Shown here: positions 15,955 to 24,579 of the stretch, in pieces
Layout of the letters: each line of letters starts with the position of its first letter
Numbering within the stretch: position 1 is the stretch's first letter
Assembly: GCF_001665625.1 (NCBI RefSeq)
Contig: NZ_LZSY01000032.1
Span: 1 to 50,480 of the forward strand
DNA length: 50,480 nucleotides
From: Mycolicibacterium peregrinum
GTDB lineage: Bacteria > Actinomycetota > Actinomycetes > Mycobacteriales > Mycobacteriaceae
Reading direction: 5' to 3'
Program-made: the position numbers and the translations under genes
The notes under the pieces: model-generated
Seen by the model: only the letters and a program-made list of their open reading frames with translations
The model's database searches: none
What the model was told of the DNA's origin: nothing

Positions 15955-17169
15955 ATGACCACCGTCGAGAACGTGACCCACCTCCGGCCCGGAACCCCGG
16001 AATGGGATGACCTGCTGGCCTCGATCGCCTCAGGCGCCAAGGACCGCGACCTGAATGACGAGAACCCTTTCGATCAGGTCGCGGCGCTCAAGCGGGCCGG
16101 GTTCGGCACACTGCGCCTGCCCGAGTCCCTCGGCGGCTCAGGATTCACTGTGCCGCAGCTCTTTTCCGCGGTGATCGACGTGGCCAAGGCCGACCCGATC
16201 GTCGCTCACATCTTCCGGACCCACTTCTGGTTCACCGAGGAGCGCCTACGCAATGCCGAGGATCCGGTGTCGGCGCACTGGCTGGGCAAGATCGCCGAAG
16301 GCAAGATCTTCGGTAACGCATTCAGCGAGAAGGGCTCATTGGCCGTGGGCAGCCTCGTGTTCAACACCCGGCTGCTGGCCGACGGGGCCGGCACCTACCG
16401 GCTCACCGGCGAAAAGTACTACAGCACCGGCACCCTGTTCTCGGACTACCTGACCGTGACCGCCACCACCGACCACGACTCGGTGGCCAACGTCCTGGTG
16501 CCGACCGACCGCGAAGGCGTACGGCTCGTCGATGACTGGGACGGCTTCGGCCAGCGCCGCACCGGAACCGGCACCACGACGTTCACCGATGTCACGGTCG
16601 CTGCCGACGAGATCCTCTCCGATACCCCGTATGACGCCGACCCGGTCCCGACCGTGCAGTACGCCTCACTGCAGTTGTTCATCCACGCGGTGGTCGCCGG
16701 AATCCTGGCCAATGTCGTCGACGACGGCGTGGCGCTGCTGCGCTCCCGCGAGCGCAACTTCAGCCATGCCGTCACCGAACGACCCACCGACGATCCCCTG
16801 CTGCAGCGGCAACTCGGAGTCTTGGCCAGCACGGCCTACGTCGCGAGGGCCGCCGTGCTGGACGCGGCGGCAGCGATCGGCGCGGCGACGGATTCTGCCG
16901 TCGACGGGGTGCCCGACCTTCGGCTCGCGGCGGAAGCCCAGCTCAAGGTCGCCAAAGTGAAAGTGCACCTCGACGACGTCGCACCCGAGGCCGCCACCCG
17001 ACTGCTGGAACTCGGTGGGGCCAGTGCGGCCTCACGGCAGCGCAACCTGGACCGGCACTGGCGAAACATCCGGACCATCACCCTGCACAACCCGGTGGCC
17101 TACAAGGCTCGGGTGATCGGCCAGAACCTGTTGCACGGCACGCCCGTTCCGTCCAACGCCTACTTCTAG
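15955..17169 (+). CDS. Acyl-CoA dehydrogenase-fold flavoprotein (DszC/SfnB-like)
   Basis: 404 residues from ATG 15955. The fold is that of acyl-CoA dehydrogenases: N-terminal helices, central beta domain with NAFSEKGSLAVG and LTGEKYYSTGTLFSDYLTVTA, and the C-terminal helical domain. The C-terminal SRQRNLDRHWRNIRTITLHNPVAYKARVIG matches the group-D flavin monooxygenase subset (DszC, SfnB and relatives) that use reduced FMN to oxidise organosulfur or similar small molecules, rather than true fatty acyl-CoA dehydrogenases. No flavin reductase is adjacent. The stop shares a CTAG with the opposing ATPase gene. Confidence 0.82.
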   Translation: MTTVENVTHLRPGTPEWDDLLASIASGAKDRDLNDENPFDQVAALKRAGFGTLRLPESLGGSGFTVPQLFSAVIDVAKADPIVAHIFRTHFWFTEERLRNAEDPVSAHWLGKIAEGKIFGNAFSEKGSLAVGSLVFNTRLLADGAGTYRLTGEKYYSTGTLFSDYLTVTATTDHDSVANVLVPTDREGVRLVDDWDGFGQRRTGTGTTTFTDVTVAADEILSDTPYDADPVPTVQYASLQLFIHAVVAGILANVVDDGVALLRSRERNFSHAVTERPTDDPLLQRQLGVLASTAYVARAAVLDAAAAIGAATDSAVDGVPDLRLAAEAQLKVAKVKVHLDDVAPEAATRLLELGGASAASRQRNLDRHWRNIRTITLHNPVAYKARVIGQNLLHGTPVPSNAYF

Positions 17170-19799
17170 GCCGTCAAGGCGATGTGGTGCGCGCCCTGGA
17201 TGCTCGCGTAACGCTCCGGGCTGCAGGTGAGCACGATGACCTGCCCGTCTCCGCCGACGGCGTCGAATACCGCTCCCATCTTGGTCAGCCGGTCCGGATC
17301 GGTGAATCCGAGGGCGTCGTCGATGACCACGGGCACACTGTCCTCCTTGGCCACCATCGCCGCGCCGGCCAGCCGCGCGACAATGGCCAGCTGCTCCTTG
17401 GCGCCGCCCGACAGCGATTCGTAGGGCACCGTGCGCCCGGACAACGTGCGGGTCCGGATGTTGAGGTCGCTGTCGACGTCGACCTCGAAATCCTCACCGA
17501 AGACGAGCCGGCCCAGCCGCTGCACCTCGAGACGGAACGGATCGGCGTAGCGCTGACGGGTGGCATCGCGGTGGCGCGCCATCACCGTCCGCAGCGTCTC
17601 GGCCGCCCGGGCCCGGCGGTGCACCCGGAGGTACTCGGCGTGGGCGTGCTCGCGTTCGGTCTCGGCAGCATCGAGATGCCCTTTGCGCCCCTGGGTGCCG
17701 TAGACCCTGAGTTGCGCAGCCAACTCCCGCAGCGCATCAGCGGCCGCCCCGTGGCGAGCATCCAGGGCCGCCGCGCGACGGACCGCCTCGTCGAGGGCGG
17801 CCTTCACAGAATCCGGTGCGGTGGCCGACAATTCGGTACGCAGCGCGGTCGCGTGGCCTGCTGTGGCGGTGGCCTCCTCCTCGGTGGCCTGAGCCTTGAC
17901 CGCCAACTCATCGTCGCCGGCCTGCGCACGCTGGACCTCCAACCGGCCACCGGCCACGGTCAGCTCGGCCTGCGCCGTGGTGAGCTTCTCGCGCAGCACG
18001 CTGCAGCGGGTCGACTTCTCCGTGAGCTTCTGGGCCGCCGCGGCGATCACCTTGCGGCTGGTCTCACTGTCGGCCACGGCCTGGCGGTGCGCCTTCACCG
18101 CGGTATCGAGTTCAGTGCGGGCGGTGGCGATATCGGTGGGCCCGGCCAGCTCGAACAACGCGGCCTCGTCGGGCTGCCCGGCACTCAGCTGCGCCAGACG
18201 GGCCCGCAGATCCGCCAACTGGTCATCACCCGTGAGCGCTTCTACGGTGGCGCGCAACCGATCCCGGCTGCCGACCAGTTCCCGACGCCGGGCATCGAGG
18301 GCCCGCGCGGCTTCCACGCCGTCGACCCCGGCCTCGGCCAGCGCAGCCGTCAACACGTTCTGCGCCTCGTCGAGACGGGCCTGTGTCTGCGCGGCCGGCG
18401 TGCCCGGCACCACACGGACGGTGAGCACACCGGGCACGGCGATCTCGGTCTCGGCGGTGGTGTTGACCGACCAGGGACTACCGGCCTCCAGAGCGACCCC
18501 GGCTGTGCCCACTCGGACATCGAGGTTCTCGACGGCGACGAGTTCGATTCGCGCCGAAGCCAGTTCGGCCTGCCCTGCAGCACGTTCCACCGCGACCGCG
18601 GCGGCCTCGATGGCCCGCATCCCCGCGTCGTCGAGCGTGATCCCGGTCAGGTCGCGGTTGATCCGGTCGAGTTCACGCACGCCGGCGTCGATCTTGCTCA
18701 GCCTGGCGGCCAACCGGTCGGCCTCGTCGCGGTCGGTCATCTGCGTGAGGGTGGCGCGGGCGGCCTCAACCCTGGCTTCGTGCTCCTGGGCTGCCAGCCG
18801 AGCCTGTTCGGCCACGGCCTCGGCGGCCTCGTGAACCTCACGGGCGGTGGTGGACTCACCGTCGGCCACACCGAGCGCGGCCTGCAGTTCGGTGATCGTG
18901 GTGGCCCGCTCGTCGAGGTCGGCGCGCAGCCGTCGGCGTTCGGTGAGGGCCGCGGCCGCGGCGGCCTGCGCCACCCGGGCGGCCTCGGCCACCACGTCCG
19001 CCTCTTTGAGCCGTTGCACCAGTACGGCGACCGCCTCGGCGTCCTTGCGCGCCGCAACCAGGGCGGCGTGGGCCACTTCGCGCTCACCGGCCAGTCCGGT
19101 GACCTCGGCACTGAGCTCGGCATGCCGGCGCACGGCGTCGTCGACCTCGGCCACCGCCGCGGCACATTGCGCCATCTCGCCTTCGGCAGCAGCCAGCCGC
19201 TTGGTCACCGCCGCCCACTCACCGGTGGGCCGGCCGGTGGCGGTGAAGTAGCGCAGATACTCCGCGTCGATGCGTTCGACCAGCAGCGGCTCGTCCCCGG
19301 AGAGCGCGACCGCCTCACCGGCGGCCACGTCCAGGGCCCGGGCCAGCGCGTCCGAGCCCGAGAGGTCGACCGGTGCGGTCGAGCTGGATTGCAGGACCCG
19401 CTGGGCCTGCCACAGGCTGGTGTCCACCGTCTCCGCGAGCATTGTCAGCACCCGCTCGTGCGCCTCGTCCCCGCTGAGCTGCTCGCGTACCGGCGCCAGC
19501 ACTGTCAGCTGGGTCTCGGCACGCTTGTGAAAGCGCTTGCGATACATGAAACGGTAAGGGCCGGTAGATATTTCGGCCATCACCTCGGCGCCGACGTCGG
19601 CATGCGTCGGCTTGACCTGCTTCACTTCCTTCTTGCCCGAGCGGTCTTTGGCCTCGAGCAGCAGATCCAGTGCCTCGATCATCGAGGACTTGCCGATCTC
19701 GTTGGCGCCGCTGACGACCACCACACCGTGATCGGGGAATTCGATCTCGCGGTGGGTGACGCCGCGGTAGTTGGTCAGGACCAGGCGGTGCAGTTTCAT
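17166..19799 (-). CDS. SbcC/Rad50-like (YhaN-type) ATPase, Rv1278-like
   Basis: 877 residues from ATG 19799, which overlaps the nuclease stop by ATGA. N-terminal LHRLVLTNYRGVTHREIEFPDHGVVVVSGANEIGKSS with Walker A at 31-38; about 600 residues of Ala/Glu/Arg-rich coiled coil; C-terminal SLSGGAKEQLAIVARLAG signature and VPVVIDDALGFTD Walker B. This is an SMC-like repair ATPase. I find no CxxC zinc hook in the coiled coil, unlike classical Rad50/SbcC, so it is nearer the YhaN/RecF-type proteins. Length agrees with M. tuberculosis Rv1278. Acts with the downstream-neighbour nuclease in DNA end processing (inferred). Confidence 0.88.
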   Translation of the reverse strand: MKLHRLVLTNYRGVTHREIEFPDHGVVVVSGANEIGKSSMIEALDLLLEAKDRSGKKEVKQVKPTHADVGAEVMAEISTGPYRFMYRKRFHKRAETQLTVLAPVREQLSGDEAHERVLTMLAETVDTSLWQAQRVLQSSSTAPVDLSGSDALARALDVAAGEAVALSGDEPLLVERIDAEYLRYFTATGRPTGEWAAVTKRLAAAEGEMAQCAAAVAEVDDAVRRHAELSAEVTGLAGEREVAHAALVAARKDAEAVAVLVQRLKEADVVAEAARVAQAAAAAALTERRRLRADLDERATTITELQAALGVADGESTTAREVHEAAEAVAEQARLAAQEHEARVEAARATLTQMTDRDEADRLAARLSKIDAGVRELDRINRDLTGITLDDAGMRAIEAAAVAVERAAGQAELASARIELVAVENLDVRVGTAGVALEAGSPWSVNTTAETEIAVPGVLTVRVVPGTPAAQTQARLDEAQNVLTAALAEAGVDGVEAARALDARRRELVGSRDRLRATVEALTGDDQLADLRARLAQLSAGQPDEAALFELAGPTDIATARTELDTAVKAHRQAVADSETSRKVIAAAAQKLTEKSTRCSVLREKLTTAQAELTVAGGRLEVQRAQAGDDELAVKAQATEEEATATAGHATALRTELSATAPDSVKAALDEAVRRAAALDARHGAAADALRELAAQLRVYGTQGRKGHLDAAETEREHAHAEYLRVHRRARAAETLRTVMARHRDATRQRYADPFRLEVQRLGRLVFGEDFEVDVDSDLNIRTRTLSGRTVPYESLSGGAKEQLAIVARLAGAAMVAKEDSVPVVIDDALGFTDPDRLTKMGAVFDAVGGDGQVIVLTCSPERYASIQGAHHIALTA

Positions 19800-20947
19800 G
19801 CCGCACTCCCCCGGTCGACCAGGCGCAGCAGGAGCCCGAGCGCCGCCCTGGCGTCGTCGGCCCCGGCTCCTTCGGTACGGGCGGTGGCCACCAACTCGTC
19901 CACGGCGGCCGCCGCGAAACCACCGATACCCAGGTCGTCGAATTCGCCGTCGGCAGGCAATACTGCGATCTCGGTGTGCCGCTCCCACTCGGTGAGCGCG
20001 GCGAACAACCGGGCGTACTTGTCGAGACAGGCGTCGAGTGCCGCCTTGTCGGTCACGGTCAGTGAGCCCGTCAACGCCAGACGCACCACGGTGCGTTCCT
20101 TGTCCGCCAACAGATCCAGGTTCAGATCCAGGTCGGCCACGTCGCGGTCGGTGTCCACCTCACGGCGCAGGGTGACGAAGCGCCACCGGCCCACCCGTTC
20201 GGACTCCACCCGTACCGGCCGGTGCGGAGCGGTCTCGTCGATGTCGACCACCAGGACATGCCCCGGATCCGATTCGATGTCGTCGTAGTTGGTCACTTCG
20301 GGTGAACCCGAGTACCAGACCCGGCCCGTCGAACCGACCTCGGTGCGGGAGTGCTTGTCCCCCAACGCCACATAGTGCACGGCACCGCGCGCCAACGCGG
20401 ACTCGACGGCGGCCAGCCGGATCAGCGACGGCTTGTCCTTGTCCGGATCGAGGATGTCGACGCCGCCGTGACCCACCACAACCCGGGTGACGCCGTCGGC
20501 GGGGAGATCGGCCAGCACGTCCCCGATCAGATCTGAGGTGGGCACCTTGGACCGCCACGGCGCCGCGACGATCTCCAGCCCCTGGCGCACCTCGTGCACG
20601 CCGGCGCGATCGAGCACCACGACGTTGTCGGGGCATTCGGCGGTGAACAGCGCACTGGTGTAGACCGACGCGGCGTCGAGTGGATCGTGGTTGCCCGGCA
20701 GCAGATAGACCGGCACCCCGATACCGCGCATGGCTTCCAGCGACAGGCTGACCTCGCGCGGGGCCAATTGGTTGTGCTCGAACACGTCACCGGACACCAC
20801 GACGAACTCCGCACCCGAGGCCGCGGCGACCGGGCCGAGGGCCGCGACGGCCTCCCGGCGCGACGCCGAGTAACGGGGCTGGGCCTCACCGTTCAGGAAA
20901 TGACGGGTCATGCCGAGTTGCCAGTCGGCGGTATGCAGAAAACGCAT
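19796..20947 (-). CDS. SbcD/Mre11-like metallophosphoesterase, Rv1277-like
   Basis: 383 residues from ATG 20947, with GAGG upstream; the open frame extends further but the MRFLHTADWQLG start is that of the family. Calcineurin-like nuclease motifs: HTADWQLG, SGDVFEHN, GNHDPLD, VVGHGGVD and ALGDKHS. The first motif has Gln where Mre11/SbcD usually has a metal-binding His (DxH). Forms a two-gene operon with the SbcC-like ATPase. Divergent from the SixA gene over 115 bp, the same arrangement I recall for Rv1276c-Rv1278. Confidence 0.88.
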   Translation of the reverse strand: MRFLHTADWQLGMTRHFLNGEAQPRYSASRREAVAALGPVAAASGAEFVVVSGDVFEHNQLAPREVSLSLEAMRGIGVPVYLLPGNHDPLDAASVYTSALFTAECPDNVVVLDRAGVHEVRQGLEIVAAPWRSKVPTSDLIGDVLADLPADGVTRVVVGHGGVDILDPDKDKPSLIRLAAVESALARGAVHYVALGDKHSRTEVGSTGRVWYSGSPEVTNYDDIESDPGHVLVVDIDETAPHRPVRVESERVGRWRFVTLRREVDTDRDVADLDLNLDLLADKERTVVRLALTGSLTVTDKAALDACLDKYARLFAALTEWERHTEIAVLPADGEFDDLGIGGFAAAAVDELVATARTEGAGADDARAALGLLLRLVDRGSAA

Positions 20948-21062
20948 CGGCCCCGTCCTCTCTGTGTTGACCCCGGTGGGTTCATCTTCCGAGCAAGGCG
21001 AGTGTAGGACTGGCGGCCGACAAGTCCGGGGACCTACGACGGCATGGCCTAACCTCGTTGGA

Positions 21063-21584
21063 ATGGCCGATTCGATCAGTCCGATCAGAACCCTGCTGCT
21101 GATGCGCCACGCCAAGTCGGACTATCCCGACGGGGTCGCCGACCACGACCGCCCGTTGGCGGCGCGCGGGATCAGAGAGGCCGGGCTGGCCGGGGACTGG
21201 ATCCGGGCCAACTTCGCCGCGGTGGACGCGGTGCTGTGCTCGACAGCCACCCGGACCCGTCAGACCTTGGAACGCACCGGCATCGAAGCCCCCGTGCAAT
21301 ACGCCGAACGCATCTACGACGCGAGGCCGGGCACCGTCATCGACGAGATCAACGGTGTCGCGTCACGTTTCGGTACCGAGCCTTCGACTGTTCTGGTGAT
21401 CGGGCACGAGCCGGCCATGTCCGCCGTTGCCCTGGGCCTGGCAGACGGCTCCAACCGCACTGCGGCGGAGAGCATTTCGCTGAAGTTCCCGACATCGGCC
21501 ATCGCGGTGCTGCGAACCGGAGACCCCTGGGACCAGCTCGCGCTCGGCGGCGCGACACTGGTGCGCTTCCACGTACCCCGCTAG
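21063..21584 (+). CDS. SixA-type phosphohistidine phosphatase, Rv1276c-like
   Basis: 173 residues from ATG 21063. Histidine-phosphatase fold: catalytic LLLMRHAKSD near the N-terminus, CSTATRTRQTLE, and VIGHEPAMS with the second catalytic His. SixA proteins dephosphorylate phosphohistidine on HPt domains or phosphotransfer proteins; the target here is unknown. Divergent from the SbcD-like gene and convergent with lprC, sharing a CTAG stop overlap. Confidence 0.87.
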   Translation: MADSISPIRTLLLMRHAKSDYPDGVADHDRPLAARGIREAGLAGDWIRANFAAVDAVLCSTATRTRQTLERTGIEAPVQYAERIYDARPGTVIDEINGVASRFGTEPSTVLVIGHEPAMSAVALGLADGSNRTAAESISLKFPTSAIAVLRTGDPWDQLALGGATLVRFHVPR

Positions 21585-22129
21585 GAGTTGGTGGCCAGCG
21601 TCAATTCCATCAGCTTGATGGCCATCGGGCAGGCATCGATCCCGGGCGCCTGCGGATTGACCCACCAGCCGACCACGCCGGCCGCGTCACTGGCGACACC
21701 GCACGCCCCGTTGAGCCCGTTGGGCTTCATTACGATCGAATCGACACCGGCGATCCGCCGCTGCTCGATCGCGTACTGCAGCTTCTCGGCCGTTTGACGC
21801 TCGTTGTCCAGGCTGCCCTGCTCGTACCAGAACCGGGTGATGTCGACCAGGCCGGCCGGGTTGGCCGCCTGCCAGCGGCACACCGCGCCGACGAAGGTGC
21901 TCTGGATGTCGAGCGGGTCAGCACCCACCGTCTTGGCCAGGATGTCCGTGGTCAGGACGTCGCATTCCTTGAGCAGGTTGGGATACGTCTTCTCGGACTT
22001 GTTGTTACTGGGGCCGCCACTGGACCCTTCCTTGGCCGCGGCGCCGTCCACGGTGCGCGTGCACCCGGTCAGCCCGGCGAACACTGCCAGCACCGCGAAC
22101 GCTCCGGCAACCCCACGTCGCGTCATCAT
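21581..22129 (-). CDS. lprC: Lipoprotein LprC
   Basis: 182 residues from ATG 22129 (ATG 22126 is equally possible). Signal peptide with lipobox LTGC (about residues 20-23), then a DUF3558-type domain: YPNLLKECDVLTTDILAKTVGADPLDIQSTFVGAVCRWQAANPAGL and GACGVASDAAGVVGWWVNPQAPGIDAC. This is very close to M. tuberculosis LprC (Rv1275) as I recall it. Four cysteines could form disulfides. Start overlaps the lprB stop, so the two lipoproteins are translationally coupled. Molecular function is not established. Confidence 0.9.
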   Translation of the reverse strand: MMTRRGVAGAFAVLAVFAGLTGCTRTVDGAAAKEGSSGGPSNNKSEKTYPNLLKECDVLTTDILAKTVGADPLDIQSTFVGAVCRWQAANPAGLVDITRFWYEQGSLDNERQTAEKLQYAIEQRRIAGVDSIVMKPNGLNGACGVASDAAGVVGWWVNPQAPGIDACPMAIKLMELTLATNS

Positions 22130-22710
22130 TTGGAATTCACAATCGACTGGCGGGTCAGCTCCTTGGCGACCTCGCACGGATCGGGATAGGGCTTCTGGTC
22201 GAAGCTCACGGACCACTCGATGAAATCGTCGTCGAACTGGATGCCGATCTCACACAGGTTGACGTCGCCGGCCTTGAGCGGGTTCTCCCCGACTGCGATG
22301 AAACCGCCGTGACCCTCGATGTTGATGTCCTCCACGCTGGTCCGCGACAGCTCCTCGGTCTTGCGTTCGCGCCCGATGGGGCTGCCCCGGAACCAGGTGA
22401 AGGAGAAGTGCGGCCCCAGGATGCTGCCGCCCTGCAGCCATTGACAGCCCGACGAATTCGTCGCGGTGTTGACCAGTCCCTGCACCTGGGTCAACTCGGT
22501 CACCGTCTGATCGCTCACGCCGCCGCAGTGCGGGAAGTGCGGGCCGTGGCTGCCTGTGCCACCGGCACTCTGCGTCTCGGTCTGAGGAACCTCCGGGGAC
22601 GCGGGCTCGTCGGTCGAGCACCCGGCGAACACCGGGACCATTGCCGCAGCCAATACCGCCAAGGCTCTGGCATTGCGGAGTAGTGGCTTGGTGGCCGTGC
22701 GGGCAGTCAC
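22126..22710 (-). CDS. lprB: Lipoprotein LprB
   Basis: 194 residues from GTG 22710 (GTG 22719 is an alternative). Signal peptide ending FAGC (lipobox), then CGGVSDQTVTELTQVQGLVNTATNSSGCQWL, GGSILGPHFSFTWFRGSPIGRERKTEELS and IEWSVSFDQKPYPDPCEVAKELTRQSIVNSK, a DUF3558-type domain nearly identical in these blocks to M. tuberculosis LprB (Rv1274) from memory. First gene of the lprB-lprC operon and divergent from the ABC exporter pair, the same set as in H37Rv. Confidence 0.9.
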   Translation of the reverse strand: MTARTATKPLLRNARALAVLAAAMVPVFAGCSTDEPASPEVPQTETQSAGGTGSHGPHFPHCGGVSDQTVTELTQVQGLVNTATNSSGCQWLQGGSILGPHFSFTWFRGSPIGRERKTEELSRTSVEDINIEGHGGFIAVGENPLKAGDVNLCEIGIQFDDDFIEWSVSFDQKPYPDPCEVAKELTRQSIVNSK

Positions 22711-22833
22711 GCCATGCACTGTAGCTGCAACACCTATGCCCCATAGCGACACACCGACTGACCTGGACTTTCGGCAACCGGACACGGAGGCGGTCGCACA
22801 CGACCGACAGCGGCGGTGTGCAAGAGTAGCCAG

Positions 22834-24579
22834 ATGCTCTGGGCGCTGCTGCGACGGTACGTGCGGCCGTACCGGCGGCTGCTCGCCATCGTCGCGGCAC
22901 TGCAGGTGATCAGCACCCTGGCGTCGCTCTATCTGCCGACGGTCAACGCCGCGATCATCGACGACGGCGTGGCCAAGGGCGACACCCGGCGCATCGTCGA
23001 ACTCGGCGGGGTGATGCTCGGTGTCACCGGTCTGCAGGTGGCATGCGCGATCGGCGCGGTGTTCTTCGGATCGCGCGCGGCCATGAGTTTCGGCCGCGAC
23101 CTGCGTTCGGCGATCTTTCACCACGTCACCACGTTCTCGGCCGAGGAGACTGCCCGCTTCGGCGCCCCGTCGCTGCTGACGCGCACCACCAACGACGTCG
23201 GCCAGATCCAGCAGCTGCTGCAGATGACCGCCACCATCCTGATCACCGCGCCGATCATGTCGATCGGCGGAATCCTGATGGCGTTGCACCAGGACGCCGG
23301 ACTGTCGTGGCTGTTGCTGGTCAGTGTTCCGGTGATGGCACTGGCGAACTTCTGGATCATCAGACACCTGTGGCCGATCTTCCGTCGCATGCAGAAGGTG
23401 ATCGACGGCGTCAACCGGGTGATGCGCGATCAGCTGTCCGGCATCCGGGTGATCCGCGCGTTTGCGCGCGAACCCTTCGAGCAGCACCGCTTCGCCGATG
23501 CTAACCAGTCCCTGTCGACCACCGCGCTGGAGGCCGGTCGGTGGCAGGCGCTGATGCTGCCCGCCACCACCCTGGTGATCAACATCTCCAGCGTCGCGCT
23601 GATCTGGTTCGGCGGACTGCGCATCGACTCCGGCCACATGCAGGTGGGCTCACTGATCGCGTTCCTGGCCTACTTCATGCAGATTCTGATGGCCGTGTTG
23701 ATGGCGACCGTCCTGGCAGTGATGCTTCCGCGCGCCTCGGTCTGCGCCGAGCGTGTCAGCGGTGTACTGGACACCCGGCCTCAGATCACCAGCCCACCCG
23801 ACCCGGTCCGACCGGTGTCCATAGCCGGCGAGATCGAGTTCCACGACGCGTCATTCAGCTATCCCGGCGCCGATCGCCCAGTGCTGCAGCAGGTCTCGAT
23901 GCGCGTGGAGCGCGGAACCACCACCGCTGTCGTCGGATCCACCGGATCCGGCAAATCCACCCTGCTGGCCCTGATCTGCCGGTTCTACGACGTCACCTCG
24001 GGCGCGGTACGCGTCGACGGCGTCGACGTGCGTGAACTGGACCTCGAACAGCTGTGGTCGTCGATCGGCCTGGTCCCCCAACGCGGCTATCTGTTCTCCG
24101 GAACCATCGCCGAGAATCTGCGCTACGGCGCTGCGCCGGGACAGGAACTCACCGACGAACAGATGTGGGAGGCGCTGCGGATCGCGGCGGCCGACGACTT
24201 CGTGGCGGCCCACCCCGAGGGGCTGGACCGCTTGGTGGCGCAGGGCGGCATCAATTTCTCGGGCGGGCAGCGCCAACGGCTGGCGATCGCACGTGCGGTG
24301 ATCCGCAGGCCCGCGATCTACCTGTTCGACGATGCGCTGTCAGCCCTCGATGTGCACACCGATGCCCGGGTACGCACCGCGCTGCGCGAAGTGTCGGCCG
24401 ACGCCACCGTGGTCATCGTGTCGCAACGGATCTCGACGGTGATCGAGGCCGACCAGGTTGTCGTGGTGGAGGACGGCCGTATCGTCGGCATCGGTACGCA
24501 CGAGTCGTTGCTGACCGACTGTCCCACCTACGCCGAGTTCGCGGCGTCGCAGGCCATCACTGCCGGAGATCCGCGATGA
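22834..24579 (+). CDS. Heterodimeric ABC exporter half-transporter 1, Rv1273c-like
   Basis: 581 residues from ATG 22834 (an in-frame GTG at 22816 would add six). Six-helix exporter domain followed by an NBD with Walker [11 protein letters not shown]-loop [10 protein letters not shown], signature [14 protein letters not shown] and Walker [13 protein letters not shown]. The catalytic Glu after Walker B is replaced by Asp, the hallmark of the degenerate half in heterodimeric exporters such as TM287/288 or BmrCD. It overlaps the second half-transporter by ATGA. Probably exports lipids, drugs or a cell-envelope component; substrate unknown. Confidence 0.92.
   Translation: MLWALLRRYVRPYRRLLAIVAALQVISTLASLYLPTVNAAIIDDGVAKGDTRRIVELGGVMLGVTGLQVACAIGAVFFGSRAAMSFGRDLRSAIFHHVTTFSAEETARFGAPSLLTRTTNDVGQIQQLLQMTATILITAPIMSIGGILMALHQDAGLSWLLLVSVPVMALANFWIIRHLWPIFRRMQKVIDGVNRVMRDQLSGIRVIRAFAREPFEQHRFADANQSLSTTALEAGRWQALMLPATTLVINISSVALIWFGGLRIDSGHMQVGSLIAFLAYFMQILMAVLMATVLAVMLPRASVCAERVSGVLDTRPQITSPPDPVRPVSIAGEIEFHDASFSYPGADRPVLQQVSMRVERGTTTAVVGSTGSGKSTLLALICRFYDVTSGAVRVDGVDVRELDLEQLWSSIGLVPQRGYLFSGTIAENLRYGAAPGQELTDEQMWEALRIAAADDFVAAHPEGLDRLVAQGGINFSGGQRQRLAIARAVIRRPAIYLFDDALSALDVHTDARVRTALREVSADATVVIVSQRISTVIEADQVVVVEDGRIVGIGTHESLLTDCPTYAEFAASQAITAGDPR

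Noticed and set aside
17184..20288. Very long open frame (over 1,000 codons) antisense to the SbcC/SbcD-like genes
   Set aside because: High-GC shadow frame: low-complexity Gly/Arg/His-rich translation, no domain, while the opposite strand encodes clear ATPase and nuclease motifs.
22711..23637. Extension of lprB antisense to the ABC exporter
   Set aside because: No signal peptide in the extension, whereas GTG 22710 gives a proper lipoprotein signal sequence.
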